64,000 bases of DNA from Streptomyces collinus. GTDB taxonomy: Bacteria; Actinomycetota; Actinomycetes; Streptomycetales; Streptomycetaceae. The translations under genes were made by a program, and so were the position numbers. The notes under the pieces were generated by a model that worked only from the letters and a program-made list of their open reading frames with translations, was not told the origin of the DNA and did not search any database. The stretch lies in the NCBI RefSeq assembly GCF_031348265.1, contig NZ_CP133771.1, forward strand, positions 8,803,155-8,867,154, read 5' to 3'. Below, piece after piece: positions 44,295 to 54,500 of this stretch; the first letter of the stretch is position 1; every line of letters starts with the position of its first letter.

Positions 44295-44690
44295 TTAGGC
44301 CCGATTGCGGCAGGCGGGAGAGCAGTGCACCGCCGTGACCAGGCGGTCGACCCCGACCGTCCACCCCACCCCGCACTGCGGACACGAGGCCGTCACGCTG
44401 GTCTTCACCGCCTCGGTCCGAGCCCTCGCCCGACGCATTCGCCGCCAGTGCCTCGACCGGCACGCGTCCTCGCAGAACACCGCCGCCGCCTTCGCCGACG
44501 GCATCAGCGGACCACCGCCACCGCGACACAACCGTGGCCCGCGAGCGTCATCCTTGATCACGGTCAGCTTCAGCCGAGGCGCACCATCCCTGCTCATGCG
44601 GCCACCGTTTGAAGCGAGAACAGCCGCCGGGAGCCCCGCTGCTGATTTCTGCTCAGCCGCCTGGCGTGGCACTCGCTCCGGGATACTCAT
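44295..44690 (-). CDS. small zinc-binding (Cys-rich) hypothetical protein
   Basis: A roughly 131-residue protein. The C-terminal half carries paired Cys motifs: AVFCEDACRSRHWRRMRRAR and VTASCPQCGVGWTVGVDR, then VHCSPACRNRA. The CxxxC and CxxC...CxxxC spacing suggests two metal-binding knuckles, as in small RNA- or DNA-associated proteins. The N-terminal part is low in complexity. The start is taken as the ATG at 44690 with AGGA upstream; an ATG at 44597 (MSRDGAPRLKLTVIKD) is a plausible shorter form. It ends next to the IS5 element's right side. No family is recognised. Confidence 0.45.
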   Translation of the reverse strand: MSIPERVPRQAAEQKSAAGLPAAVLASNGGRMSRDGAPRLKLTVIKDDARGPRLCRGGGGPLMPSAKAAAVFCEDACRSRHWRRMRRARARTEAVKTSVTASCPQCGVGWTVGVDRLVTAVHCSPACRNRA

Positions 44691-44866
44691 GCTGATTCCT
44701 GGCGGCAGTCCGCAGTCTTGATCATCCGTCATGTCATTGGTCGAGCTGTTACATCGTGGTCGTTGAACTCAACCCGGCCAGCCGGTCTGTTCATGTCAAA
44801 CAGCCGCTCGCAGCTCACGGCCGGCGACGGTGTCCGCGAGGGGCGCAGCCAGGTCTCCGTTGTATG

Positions 44867-44872
44867 TAGTGT
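44867..44872 (+). promoter_or_regulatory. -10 box of a probable leaderless transcript (DinB-like gene)
   Basis: TAGTGT (TANNNT) is followed by exactly six bases and then the ATG of the DinB-like gene, with no Shine-Dalgarno sequence. This places the transcription start at the A of the start codon. Confidence 0.45.
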
Positions 44873-44878
44873 GCGAAA

Positions 44879-45442
44879 ATGACGAGAAGCGAGCGGCTCG
44901 CGGAGCAACTGGACTGGTACTGGCACAGGAACCTGCGGCCGCGGCTGAACGGTCTCACCGACGAGGAGTACTTCTGGGAGCCGGTGCGCGACTGCTGGAG
45001 CATCCGCCCACGTGGCACGTCGGCCGCACCGATGTCGGAAGGTTCGGGGGAATGGACGATGGATTCCGCGTCCCCTGCCCCGGTGCCGGCGCCGGTGACC
45101 ACGATTGCCTGGCGGCTGGCGCACATCGTCGTCTCGTGCCTGGGCTATCGGGTCGGATGGTACTTCGGCGGCCAGGACGTCGACTCCGAGACATTCGCCT
45201 ACGCGGGGACCGCTGACGAGGCGCTGAATCAGCTCGATGAGATGTATGGGAGATGGAACGCGGGGGTCCGCGAGCTCTCGGACGCTGACCTGGAGAATCC
45301 GCCCACGGTGGGTCCCGAGAGGTTTCCCATGGAGACCAGGGTCCTGCACGTCAACCGGGAGCTGATCCATCACGGCGCCGAGATTTCCCTGCTGCGCGAC
45401 CTCTACCGCTGGCAGGACGGAGCCGCACCGCGCCGAACATGA
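44879..45442 (+). CDS. DinB/YfiT-family protein
   Basis: A 187-residue protein of the DinB four-helix fold (bacillithiol/mycothiol-transferase-like superfamily). Helix 1 is RLAEQLDWYWHRNLRPRLNG. EYFWEPVRDCWSIRPRG contains the W..RP(R)G pattern of actinobacterial members, TIAWRLAHIVVSCLGYRVGW carries the first metal-type histidine, and HVNRELIHHGAEISLLRDLY supplies two more. Histidines at these places could bind zinc or nickel. Members often act as thiol-dependent transferases, but most are uncharacterised. It appears to be leaderless and monocistronic. No link to the conflict genes is seen. Confidence 0.8.
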   Translation: MTRSERLAEQLDWYWHRNLRPRLNGLTDEEYFWEPVRDCWSIRPRGTSAAPMSEGSGEWTMDSASPAPVPAPVTTIAWRLAHIVVSCLGYRVGWYFGGQDVDSETFAYAGTADEALNQLDEMYGRWNAGVRELSDADLENPPTVGPERFPMETRVLHVNRELIHHGAEISLLRDLYRWQDGAAPRRT

Positions 45443-45625
45443 CTTTCCGGTAACCGGCGATCGAGCTTCGGGAACTTACGTGGACTCCGTGACGCTCCGG
45501 GGCTGCGAGCTAAGTGAAGCTGCGCCCCCTCTTGAAGATCCAACGAGCCGTTCGTTCAAGCCTCACGATCACCGTCATGTCATGTCGGCCTCAGGAAAGG
45601 CACTGAGGGAGGCGCACGTGAGCAC

Positions 45626-47020
45626 TCAGCGTCGGAGGACGTCGGCGAGCCAGTCGAAAACGACGTCGCAGTGCTGCTGAGGGGCCATCGGGGAGCAGTG
45701 CAACTGTGCCCCAGTCGCCTTCGTCAGTTTGACGTAGTCGCGCCGCGTGCGCAGCAGGTCGTACATCTCCCGCGGCTGGCCCGGGTAGAACTGCTCGAAG
45801 TCGTAGTCCAGTACGAGCGTCGGGGCCTTGATCCTGCCGACGATCCCGGTGATGTCCAGGTCCATGGCTACTTGCGCCGGTGTCCAGATGTCGGTGAGGA
45901 CCTTGCCCCGGCGCGCCTGGCGCAGCGCCTTCCGGTCGAAGATCTCGAAGCGCTTCTTGACCGTGAAGGCCTCCTGCGGGCTCAGCTCCGGGACGACGTC
46001 CTCGTTCCAGACCCGGTTGGTCTCCTCCTTGTCGGGTGTGACGATGTCACGCAGCGCCTCGTCGAATCCGAGCCAGGGGCTGAGGCATCCGGGCATCGCC
46101 ACACAGGCGGCGAGCCGGTGCTCGAAGGCGGCGGCGCGCGGGGCGAGGTTGCCGCCCATGCTGAGGCCGGTGAGGGCGATCCGCCGGCCGTCCACGTCCT
46201 CGCGCCGCAGCAGCCAGTCGACGATCGGGGCGACCACCGTCTCCCAGCGGGTGGTGAACGGGATCTCTTCGACGAACAGCAACTGCCCCTGCCCGGGGCC
46301 GTCGTAGACGAGGGCGTTCCAGCCGCGGTCGAGGGCTGCGGACACGCCGTAGGTCCACATGTCCACGTTCTGCCCGTCGCTGCCGTTGGTGAGGATGACA
46401 GTGGGGCGCCGCTCGGCGGGGCCCTCCGGGCGGAAGAACCACAGGGGCAGCCGGGTCCTGCCCCACGGGACCCGGGCGGTGACGGCCGCGGGCGTGCAGA
46501 GCCGGGCAAAGGTGTCCCAGGCCCTGCGTCCTGCCTCGTAGACCGCCTCCTCGTCACCGGGCTGGTCGGTGCCCAGGACGTAGAACAGCGCCTGGGCGTA
46601 GTACTGGGCCGCGCGCAGCGAGCGGAAACGGCGGGTCTGCGACGGCATCCCGCCGTCGCCCCGGCCCACGGCCGGGGGAGCGGAGAGCCGGTCGCCCCAG
46701 GACCGGAAGGTGTCGGTGTAGGTCTGCCCGGACAGCCCCGCCGCGTTGATGGCGTTGACCGCGGTCAGCACCTCGCCGACCTCGGAGGCGCGCATGCCTG
46801 CCGCGCCCAACGCGAGCAACCCGGCGAAGTTGAAGCCGGGATCGGCGAAGAGCTGCATCGCTCCCGGCGTCGGATCCGCCGCCGCCGAGGACGCAGTGGG
46901 CGCGGCGGCCGCGGTACGAGCGGCGCTCCCGACGGCGAGCGCGCCCGCCCCCGCGGCAAGCCCGGTCAGGGCCGCGCGGCGGGTGAGGGAAGCAGACTGG
47001 AGCGGTGTGCTTGCGGTCAT
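45626..47020 (-). CDS. Tat-exported alpha/beta hydrolase
   Basis: A 464-residue protein. A twin-arginine signal (SLTRRAALTGLAAGAGALAV, cleaved after ARTAAAA) directs export in folded form. The hydrolase core starts with PTVILTNGSDGQNVDMWTYG. The nucleophile elbow is ALTGLSMGGNLAPRAAAFE (Ser in GLSMGG), the acid probably lies in PTLVLDYDFEQFYPG, and the His in QQHCDVVFDWLADVL. It resembles the dienelactone-hydrolase/FrsA-like esterase group. The start is the ATG at 47020, directly followed by the signal. Monocistronic; the 180-bp gap downstream (45443-45625) and the upstream region show no partner. The substrate is unknown, probably an extracellular ester. Confidence 0.85.
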   Translation of the reverse strand: MTASTPLQSASLTRRAALTGLAAGAGALAVGSAARTAAAAPTASSAAADPTPGAMQLFADPGFNFAGLLALGAAGMRASEVGEVLTAVNAINAAGLSGQTYTDTFRSWGDRLSAPPAVGRGDGGMPSQTRRFRSLRAAQYYAQALFYVLGTDQPGDEEAVYEAGRRAWDTFARLCTPAAVTARVPWGRTRLPLWFFRPEGPAERRPTVILTNGSDGQNVDMWTYGVSAALDRGWNALVYDGPGQGQLLFVEEIPFTTRWETVVAPIVDWLLRREDVDGRRIALTGLSMGGNLAPRAAAFEHRLAACVAMPGCLSPWLGFDEALRDIVTPDKEETNRVWNEDVVPELSPQEAFTVKKRFEIFDRKALRQARRGKVLTDIWTPAQVAMDLDITGIVGRIKAPTLVLDYDFEQFYPGQPREMYDLLRTRRDYVKLTKATGAQLHCSPMAPQQHCDVVFDWLADVLRR

Positions 47021-47084
47021 AACGGGGGACGCTACGACGCTCCACCCCGCGCGAAAATGTGGCGCGCCCTCCCATACTCCGAAC

Positions 47085-47115
47085 GGGCCCGTACGCGGGC
47101 CCGTACGCGGGCCCG
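47085..47115. repeat. short tandem repeat upstream of the hydrolase gene
   Basis: GGGCCCGTACGC occurs twice in tandem and then partially (GGGCCCG). Each unit contains the palindrome GGGCCC and the near-palindrome CGTACG, so the tract can form hairpins. It lies 65 bp upstream of the hydrolase start and may be a regulator site or slippage tract. Confidence 0.6.
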
Positions 47116-47997
47116 GTCAGCTGCCGCACGGGGTGCGTAGAACACACTCGCCACACAGGCCGCCGGGGAGACGGTGACTCAGACCACGTCGGCGAGCCCC
47201 CGCCGACCACGCACACCCCGAGCTGTTGTCCACCTTCCGCCACACTCGGATGCGGTACCCACCTATATCTCCCTTGCGCCGGGTTGACGCGCACTGACAG
47301 CCAGTCAGGCCTTGCGGGGATTGGGGTGAGGCACCCGTCCGCCACGCTCCGCCACCCGCAGTGGGCCGGCTCGTCACCCGAATATGAGTAACAGCAGGCT
47401 GACTGCCCAACCCACAGGTTCCGGCGGGGGGACCGGGTTCCGTGATCAGGACGGTTCCCGTTGCGCCCGTCACCTCCTGCTGTGAGGGACTAAGAACCCG
47501 GAACCCTGCCCGCGACCCCCCGTGACTCAGGACGAAAGCGCCACAGCTACCTCGGTGAAGCCTCATGCGAGTTCCACGGCCGCCAAGGGGGTAGCGACCG
47601 AAACCCCGGTGAAGAAGGGCTGGTCGCCAGCCGCCTCTGGCCACGCCGATGACGGTGGCGGCCCAGAAGGGAGAGCCGGGGGGGCAGGCGGTTGGAGCTG
47701 GTCAGCATGACCGGTCAGAACAGCCGGGCCGGAGCTCGGCGTTCCCACGGTGTGCTCGCTGCCACCCATGGTTCTCTACCTGCACTGCCAGAACAACCAT
47801 GTCGCGGTCTTCCACGATGCGGCGGCAGTAGCCGTGGCGGGTGAGGTGCAGTGCTGCCTTACCGAGCCGCGCGGTGCTCGTCATGAGTGAGGACAGGCGA
47901 GAGCCGCAACAGGCGCAGCAGCGGGGCGATCGGGGCGGCGAGGGGGGCTGCGCGGACTTCGTAGAGTCGTAGATGATGCCTTCCTCGTCCTACGGGC
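47116..47997. other. stretch without an intact gene
   Basis: About 880 bp. A short plus-strand frame (47522-47710, VTQDESATATSVKPHASSTA) and a minus-strand frame (47702-47884, MTSTARLGKAALHLTRHGYC then RRIVEDRDMVVLAVQVENHG) have coding-like composition, but neither has a recognised family or neighbours to support it. The latter could be the start of a small gene cut short. No hairpin of note. Confidence 0.3.
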
Positions 47998-48400
47998 TCA
48001 GATCGGCGGAGCAGCACCGAGACCCCAGAAGCAGGCGCCCGCCCCGCCCAGCTCGTCGGTGACCGAGATGAAGTCGCCGTGCAAGTTCTGACGATCGCGG
48101 TGAGGGCTGCCTCCAAAGATCGCGAGCGCGGCAGGTGCGCAGGGCGCTGGCGCCGTCGGCGACCGCCTCAGAGGACCGAGGAAGGTGCCGACCAGCAGGA
48201 GACCGACACCGGTGACGACGCCGAGGATGCGGGTCCAGCGGCCGTACCTCTGTGGCAGGAGCGGAGCCAGGAGGGCCGCGGCGAGGGCGAACAGGACACC
48301 ATGGGCGATGAAGGCGGTGTTCATGACGGTGTACAGAGGCGAGCAGACAGGGTCTCCCGTGCTCGCCTGGGCGAAAGAAGTGCGCCACAAAGACGAGGAC
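47998..48400 (-). pseudogene. DUF998-like membrane protein, truncated and frameshifted
   Basis: The minus strand encodes DPVCSPLYTVMNTAFIAHGV, LFALAAALLAPLLPQRYGRW and ILGVVTGVGLLLVGTFLG, which resembles the central helices of DUF998 membrane proteins (VCSPxxxxMNxAFxxxG). After about 48170 the frame changes and only ALAIFGGSPHRD and DFISVTDELGGAGACFWG can be picked up. The N-terminal helices are missing. Dead remnant. Confidence 0.5.
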
Positions 48401-48980
48401 ATTGCCGAGCCCGCCGGCCCCGCGAAGACCCTCAAGAACCTCTACACGCAGCAGTGCCAGCTCGACCGCACGCCCAGCTACGCGGCCGACCTCGCCGATC
48501 ACGCGCCTCGCCAACACCATCAACGGCCGCATCCAGCACACCCAGTGCATGAGGGCTGAACTCGAGCGAGTCATCGAACGCGACTGCCCGGATCACCTAC
48601 CCCGAGGCCCGGATACTGCCGGGCCCAAGCCACGAGGCAGGAAGCTGCCCAGGTCGCGCTGGAGCAGGCCCTCAACGCCGCCAACCAGAAGATCGCCACG
48701 CTGCGGCGCATCGGACGGACGCCGACGGGCCGCACAGATCATCCGTGCGGGCCGCCAACGTCTACGACCACCCGAGCTCCGCATCCACGACGCCCACCGT
48801 CCGCGCCTCGATCCGGAGCATCTCGCACCCAGACTAGACCGACCGCTGGCTGGTGAAGTTGCACAACGGAAGACCGGCGGCGAGCCTGAACGCGCTCGGC
48901 ACTGAACTCCCGCCCTCACCACCGCGCCAACCACACCCACCCCGAAAGTCCCTCTTCTACGCAGCACGAAGATCCGCCGA
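48401..48980. other. degenerate coding sequence, family not recognised
   Basis: Plus-strand frames change several times: TLKNLYTQQCQLDRTPSYAA, then LANTINGRIQHTQCMRAELE, then QVALEQALNAANQKIATLRR. The helical, charged character suggests one decayed gene, perhaps a transposon accessory protein. No start, stop or catalytic motif can be assigned. Confidence 0.3.
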
Positions 48981-49757
48981 CTACGACACCCACCGCATGC
49001 CGATGACGGACAACTGTTCGACTCGCTCCGGGGACAGCGTCGCGGCCCGGCTCCGCTGGTTCCCGATCCATGCCCCGAGCCGGAGCTCCCGTTCCTGCTG
49101 GTCCTCGCCGGCGATCCGTTCGACGTGCTTGCGCGGCACCCGTAGGTGTCCTTCGCGCTCGTAGAACTGGCGGGCGGCCTGGTAGTTGAGGGCCCATTTA
49201 TCGGCCTGCGTACGGCGCGCGGGCGGCTTCTCGTCCTCGGCCGCGGGTGTGATCCCGAGGACCTGTTCACACATCCACTGCTGCACGGTTGTCAGGTTGT
49301 CCCAGCCGAGCCGGACCGAGCGGACCCACCGGCCGAGGTCCTCGCCCTGGTGCACGACGTCGCCCGGCGAGGTGGGCAGCGCACCGCCGGCCTCCAGGTG
49401 CTGCCGGACAAGGTGGAAGGCCCGCTGCCACTCCACCGGCCACGCCGGGCACCACGACGGGTCGATGTCCTCCAGCTGCTCGCGCCGCATCTCCGACAGC
49501 GCCCCGGCCGCCGACGAAACGGGCAGGCCCTCGGCACGCCGCTGTTCGATCTCGGCCGCCTTCCGGGCGGCCGCCCGCTGGTTCTTCAGCCAGATCCCCA
49601 CCCGGTAGCCCTGGAAGGTGGCGTCCAACGGCGCCAGGAGGTGGCCCGCCTCGGCCGCCCACCCCCGCGCCGCCGCGAGGCCTTCCTCCCACGCGATGTC
49701 GAAGTGCGACCACACCATGCCCAGCTTCTCCAGCTGCTCGACACGGGCGGCGTCCAT
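48981..49757 (-). pseudogene. helicase-associated (HA) domain protein, C-terminal fragment of a helicase
   Basis: A 258-codon frame made of repeated HA units of about 70 residues: RVEQLEKLGMVWSHFDIAWE, GLAAARGWAAEAGHLLAPLD and YRVGIWLKNQRAAARKAAEI in the first; LGRWVRSVRLGWDNLTTVQQ in the second; REGHLRVPRKHVER and LRLGAWIGNQRSRAATLSPE in the third. In actinobacteria these units follow a DEAD/DEAH helicase core as nucleic-acid-binding tails. Upstream of 49757 there is no helicase domain, only a hairpin and non-coding sequence, so the gene has lost its 5' part. The internal ATG could start a peptide of HA domains, but it is more likely a remnant. Confidence 0.6.
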
Positions 49758-49779
49758 GTCCCCGCGGGTGTCGGTTATT

Positions 49780-49831
49780 CGTGCAGTTGAGACACATCCA
49801 TCGTCATGACCTGCAAAATCTCAACTGCACG
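49780..49831. repeat. 13-bp inverted repeat upstream of the HA fragment
   Basis: CGTGCAGTTGAGA and TCTCAACTGCACG are perfect inverted copies separated by 26 bases, at the truncated 5' edge of the helicase-associated fragment. They could be the joined ends of a lost mobile element or a regulator site. The rest of 49832-50520 has no supportable gene. Confidence 0.65.
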
Positions 49832-50520
49832 CATAGAAACTGAGGTTGAGCCATCTGAGTGATTGAACTGCTATGAGGGGATGCAAGTGCTCCTGATGCT
49901 CTCGGTGGCAAGCCTGTGACCTGGGATGCCGCATCTCTATCGAGAATGTCTCAACTTTACGGATGGTTTCTTGGAGTTGGGGTCCTGTGGGGTGCGGAGA
50001 AATTGATCTTGGTTGGGGGAGTGGGGAGCCGCTCCGAGAGGGGCGGGCGGAGGCGTGGAGTAAGCAGGCGTTCGTCAAAGTGCACCCGAGCGGGGTGCTG
50101 TACCTCCGTAGCTGGCGAGGGTGGCGTCCCAGAAGTGGTGGCGGCTGGCCATGCACGGCCGTCCTGTTGGCACTGTCGGTCTTAGGGGGCTGCGGCAGTT
50201 GCGACCGACCACACCCGTGTGGCATTAAACGCAGGCGATTCGTCTCCGAACCGCCCCCGGCTGTCAGGGGCTCAAGGGGCCGAGACTTGGGAAAAGTCTC
50301 ACGGCTAGGCCCAGCACCCGTCGATCCGCAGCGCTTTCGCCAGCGCAGCGGAAACACCCATCAGGTGATCACGGACCGGAGGAGGGGGCGGGTGCGCGCC
50401 TGCGGGCAGGCGACGGTTCGCGACCGGCGGCGCAGGCATCACGACGACGCACGTGCAGCGCGCCGGGTCGGTCTCGCCCCGGCGCGCACAAAAGGCCAGC
50501 GACCGAGTGGGAGGGCCCAT

Positions 50521-50526
50521 TACGCT
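50521..50526 (+). promoter_or_regulatory. -10 box of a probable leaderless transcript (HNH-like gene)
   Basis: TACGCT (TANNNT) is followed by six bases and the ATG at 50533. No Shine-Dalgarno sequence is present. The same box-to-start spacing is seen before 56459, on the other side of the NTPase gene. Confidence 0.5.
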
Positions 50527-50532
50527 CCCTGA

Positions 50533-51402
50533 ATGTCTGACAAGCGGCCTCCGGGCACGTTGGGTGTTGACCTGCGCAAGCCGGGACTTCGTCCCTGTGG
50601 GCTGTGCGGTGAGGTGCGCGGGATGACGAAGGCGCATGTGCCGCCGCAGGTAGCTGGCAACCGAGGCAAGGTGACCAGCGCAACCGTTCGGGTCCACAAC
50701 AACGTACGCAGCGTGGGTCGGCTCGACGCGGGCGGCATGTGGATGCGCGGACTCTGCGGCGACTGCAACAGTCTCGCAGGACTGAACTACGACAGCGCTT
50801 ATGGCGACTTCGCCAAGGCTCTGGACACCTACCAGCGGGCGCGCTCGCTCCTGTATCTTCCGCGGGCTGACCCAGCGCCGCCCGTACGCGTCGCACCAGG
50901 CCGGGTCGCCCGGTCGATCCTGATCGGTATGTTTGCCACCACTCCACAGCTGCGGGTGATGTTCCCGGGACTCGCCGTCGACCTTCGCGGGCGGCGCTCT
51001 CACATTGCGCTGCCCGACGGAGCCTCGCTGCGCATGGCCCTGTATCCCCTGAGGTGGACGCGCCTGGCCAGCATGTTCAACAACTACCGGGTGCTGGGGC
51101 GCAGGCTGTACTACAATGTGTTCTCCGAGGTCTACTTCCGCCCGCTGGCGTGGGCCCTGATACCCAGCGACCGCGGGTACGACGAGCACATGGGCGAGTC
51201 CGTCTTCGACAACCTCGGATGGGCAACCGTGGACGCCTGGCTCCAGTACGGCGATGACGTCACAGGGGTCGATCTGCGCGACCTCTGCCGCCGCGGCATC
51301 CCCCACGTGCGGCACCCGCTGTCCGGGCACGAACAGGACAACTGGGTCCAGCTCTTCAACGACAAGATCACGGCCATCATCGAAGGCGAAATTCCAAGCT
51401 GA
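50533..51402 (+). CDS. HNH/treble-clef-type protein, partner of the NACHT-nuclease gene
   Basis: A 289-residue protein. The N-terminal third holds a split zinc site and an HNH-like histidine: RPCGLCGEVRGMTKAHVPPQ (Cys22, Cys25, His35) and MRGLCGDCNSLAG (Cys75, Cys78, Asn79). This CxxC...H...CxxCN order matches treble-clef HNH nucleases, although the final catalytic His is not obvious. The C-terminal 190 residues (FATTPQLRVMFPGLAVDLRG, LYYNVFSEVYFRPLAWALIP) have no recognised family. It starts at a leaderless-type ATG. The NTPase-nuclease gene follows in the same direction, at 44 or 157 bp depending on its start, so the two probably form one operon. A nuclease or a zinc-dependent adaptor is likely. 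Confidence 0.65.
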   Translation: MSDKRPPGTLGVDLRKPGLRPCGLCGEVRGMTKAHVPPQVAGNRGKVTSATVRVHNNVRSVGRLDAGGMWMRGLCGDCNSLAGLNYDSAYGDFAKALDTYQRARSLLYLPRADPAPPVRVAPGRVARSILIGMFATTPQLRVMFPGLAVDLRGRRSHIALPDGASLRMALYPLRWTRLASMFNNYRVLGRRLYYNVFSEVYFRPLAWALIPSDRGYDEHMGESVFDNLGWATVDAWLQYGDDVTGVDLRDLCRRGIPHVRHPLSGHEQDNWVQLFNDKITAIIEGEIPS

Positions 51403-51559
51403 CGCGCTGAGCCACGGGCGGGAACGGACAGCCCCCGGCTGGATAATGGCCGTCACGCTCGATCCACCCGCGTCCCGTCGGCCGCCGGGCGGGATACCCC
51501 AGGGGGTTCCAGCACGCTCGATGGCCGGCAGTCCACACCGCGCATGCCAGGAGAGCACG

Positions 51560-54500
51560 TTGATACAGCAGCAGTTCCCTTGGCAGCGGCGCGTGTTCGT
51601 GCTAGACGAGCCCCCTGCTCAGGGCCGTTACGGATGGCCGCCCAGCTACGCACAGGCTGGTGTGCCGCTGGCCCAAGAGCGGGCCACCGCGATCATCGTG
51701 TTGCGTGGCGAACGCGGCATGGGCAAGACGTACGCCCTGCGCCAGGAACACGATGCCCTCCTGTCCGCCGGTCTGCATCCCGCCTGGCTCGACCTGAAAC
51801 GGTGCACCACGACCCGCAGGGCGCAGAGTCACCTGCAAGCAGCACTTACGCCCCCCACCGAACCAGGGGAGTGGCACATCCTCCTCGACGGCCTGGACGA
51901 GGGCCTCAACGACCTCCCCCAGCTGGACCAGCTCCTGCTGGAGGCGCTCGAGGATGTGGCCGAAGCAGACCGCGAAAGGCTTCGCCTGCGGATCACCTGC
52001 CGCAGCGCCCGCTGGCCGGCCCGGTTCGAAGAAGCCCTGCGCACAGACTGGCAACCCGACCAGATAAAGATCATGGGCCTGGCCCCACTAGGCCCCGACG
52101 ACGTAGCCATCGCAGCTGAGATGGTCGGCGTGCCGGACACTGCTGCCCTGCTCGAGTCGATCCAGCAGCAGGGACTAGTCGCGCTGGCCACCCACCCGGT
52201 CACGCTGCTGCAGCTCCTCGACAACTACGCCCTTCACGCCCACCTGCCGGCAACGGTGCACGACGCCTACCTCCAGGCATGCCTGCGCCTGTGCACCGAG
52301 CACCGCCGCCCCACCAACCCGACCCAGCTCCAGGCGCAGGCATCACCCGAACACCTGCTGGCCGTCGCGGCCCGGCTGGCGGCCACGATGCAATTTGGTC
52401 CATACACCGCGGTGACCGAGGACGAATCCGGTACGCCGACAGACCTGCGCCTGTCACGGCTCGACGGCCTTAATGAACCCGGACACCTTGGCGGCAACGT
52501 CCCGTGCACCCTGTGGAATCTGCGGCAGGTCACCGAATCAAGCCTGCTGGTCCCGACCGGTGACCTGCGCTGGACCTTCGCCCACGACAGCTACCGCGAA
52601 TTCCTCGCCGCGCACTTCCTGCGCATGCACCACTTGCAGCCGCACCCCCAGCGCCAACTGCTGTGGATCGGAGACGGCGAAGCCCGCCACATCATCCCCG
52701 CCCAGCAGGAAGTCGCCGCCTGGCGCACCACCAGCGACGCCACCCTCTTTGCCGACCTCCTGCGCGACGACCCCCTCGTCCTGCTCCTGGCCGACCTGCC
52801 CAGCCTGCCCGACACCGACCGAGAGCGCGCAGTTGACGCCCTGCTCTCCCTGCTCGAACGGGATGACACGGTAAGTCTCGACCACAGCCTGCTGCACCGC
52901 CTCAACCACTGCCGACTGGCAGACCAGCTGCGTACCCGCCTGCAGGAGCCCGGCGAGCCCCGTCTGACGTATGCGGTAGTCAGCATCGCCCGGGCCTGCC
53001 CCCACCCCGAACTCGCCGACGACTTGCTGGACGTGGCCGAAGACGCCCGCTACGACACAGGCGTGCGCACCGCTGCCCTAGCCGGCGTCACCGAGCCTAC
53101 GCCGGACGCCCTCACCCGGATCATGGACCTGACCCGAGATCCCTCGCCCGAGGTGATCGCTGCGGCCCTGCGCCACCTCTATCCCGGCCATCTAACGGCG
53201 ACCGGCTACCTCGACCGCATCCGCGACCCGGACCCGGCGTTCGTGGGCACAGCCTTCATCCTGCGCAATGAGGCACCGGCACAGCTCGACGGCAGCACCA
53301 TCGCCGAAGCAGCCCAATGGGCCGGACGTGCCCTTCGCGCGGGAGATGCCCAGCCCACCAGCCCCGGCTTGGCCCTGGCCGTGCTGGCCCGTGCGGTCAC
53401 TCTCAACGAGGACACCCCCGCCCTCGACCTCGTGCCCTTCATCGGCGAGGGACTGCTCGGCCTTGCCGACGACGAGGACCGCCTGCACAGCTCGCTCCTG
53501 CAGACCCCTCTGGAAGACCTGGCTCAAACTCTGGACAGCTGTCCCCAGACCCGGCGCCTGCTCGCCCGCCACATCCTGCAGCACGCCGAGGACGATCCCT
53601 TCTACACCGTGCTGGCCGGCATCCCCGGCGGCTCCTTCCTGCCCGGTGCCGACCTGCTGTACTGGATGGAGCACTGGGACCAGCTCACCGCCATCAACCC
53701 GGCCCGCGCCCAGCAGGCTGTCCGCTTCGCGCCCCCCGACGATCCTGAAACCAAGGCACGTGCCGATGCCGCGCGCCGCGCCCATCCCACGCTCGCCGAG
53801 GCCACGGCATTCTGGGAGACTTATCAACGCGATCAGCAAAAACGCGCTGCCCGGGCCGAAGCGCAACGGCAGCAACAGCGCTCTGATCCGGCCGCCCTGA
53901 GCACGGCCATCGACGAGGTTCTCGCCGCCCGCAGCCCAAGCGTCCTGACCGCGTGGAACGCCCTCCTGAACTGCCTGCGGCGCACGCCGGACGGCTCACC
54001 AGCGCAACATACCGGTGGCGTGTCCACGCTGGCCGCCCGGGCACCCTCACGTCCCGCCACCGGCACCGACCCCGCCCGGCGCCTCAGCCAGGCAGCCGCT
54101 CACCTCCTGAGCGAACTCCCCCCGCTGACCACAGCTAACTTCCGCCCAACCTCCACCGCCCGCCCGCCGTCCGCAGAACTCACCGCCTTCGCCCTCGTCG
54201 ACAACCCGGCAGCACTACACGCCAGCCCCGAGCACTGGGCCGGCTGGGTCGTCGCCCTCGCCCAAAGCCCCGCCTACGATGACGAGGAACGCCAGCTACA
54301 GCGCGCCTGGATGCCACTGTGCGTTGCGCGTGCCGAAGACCAGCTGCCCCCGCTGCTGCTGGATACCCTCGACCACGTCACTGGCCAGACCCTGCGCGAC
54401 CTGGTAAATGCCATGGAACGGGATCCCTCCCACAGGCTCCGAACCGTCCTGTCTGCCTGGGCACGGCACAGCGACCGCAGCCCCGAGCAGTGGTACGCCG

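Noticed and set aside
45671..47140. A 489-codon plus-strand frame over the Tat hydrolase gene.
   Set aside because: The minus strand has a twin-arginine signal and the GLSMGG elbow; the plus frame has no motif.
49963..50532. A 189-codon plus-strand frame before the HNH gene.
   Set aside because: Codon positions lack the usual GC pattern, no family is seen and it would run over the -10 box of the HNH gene.
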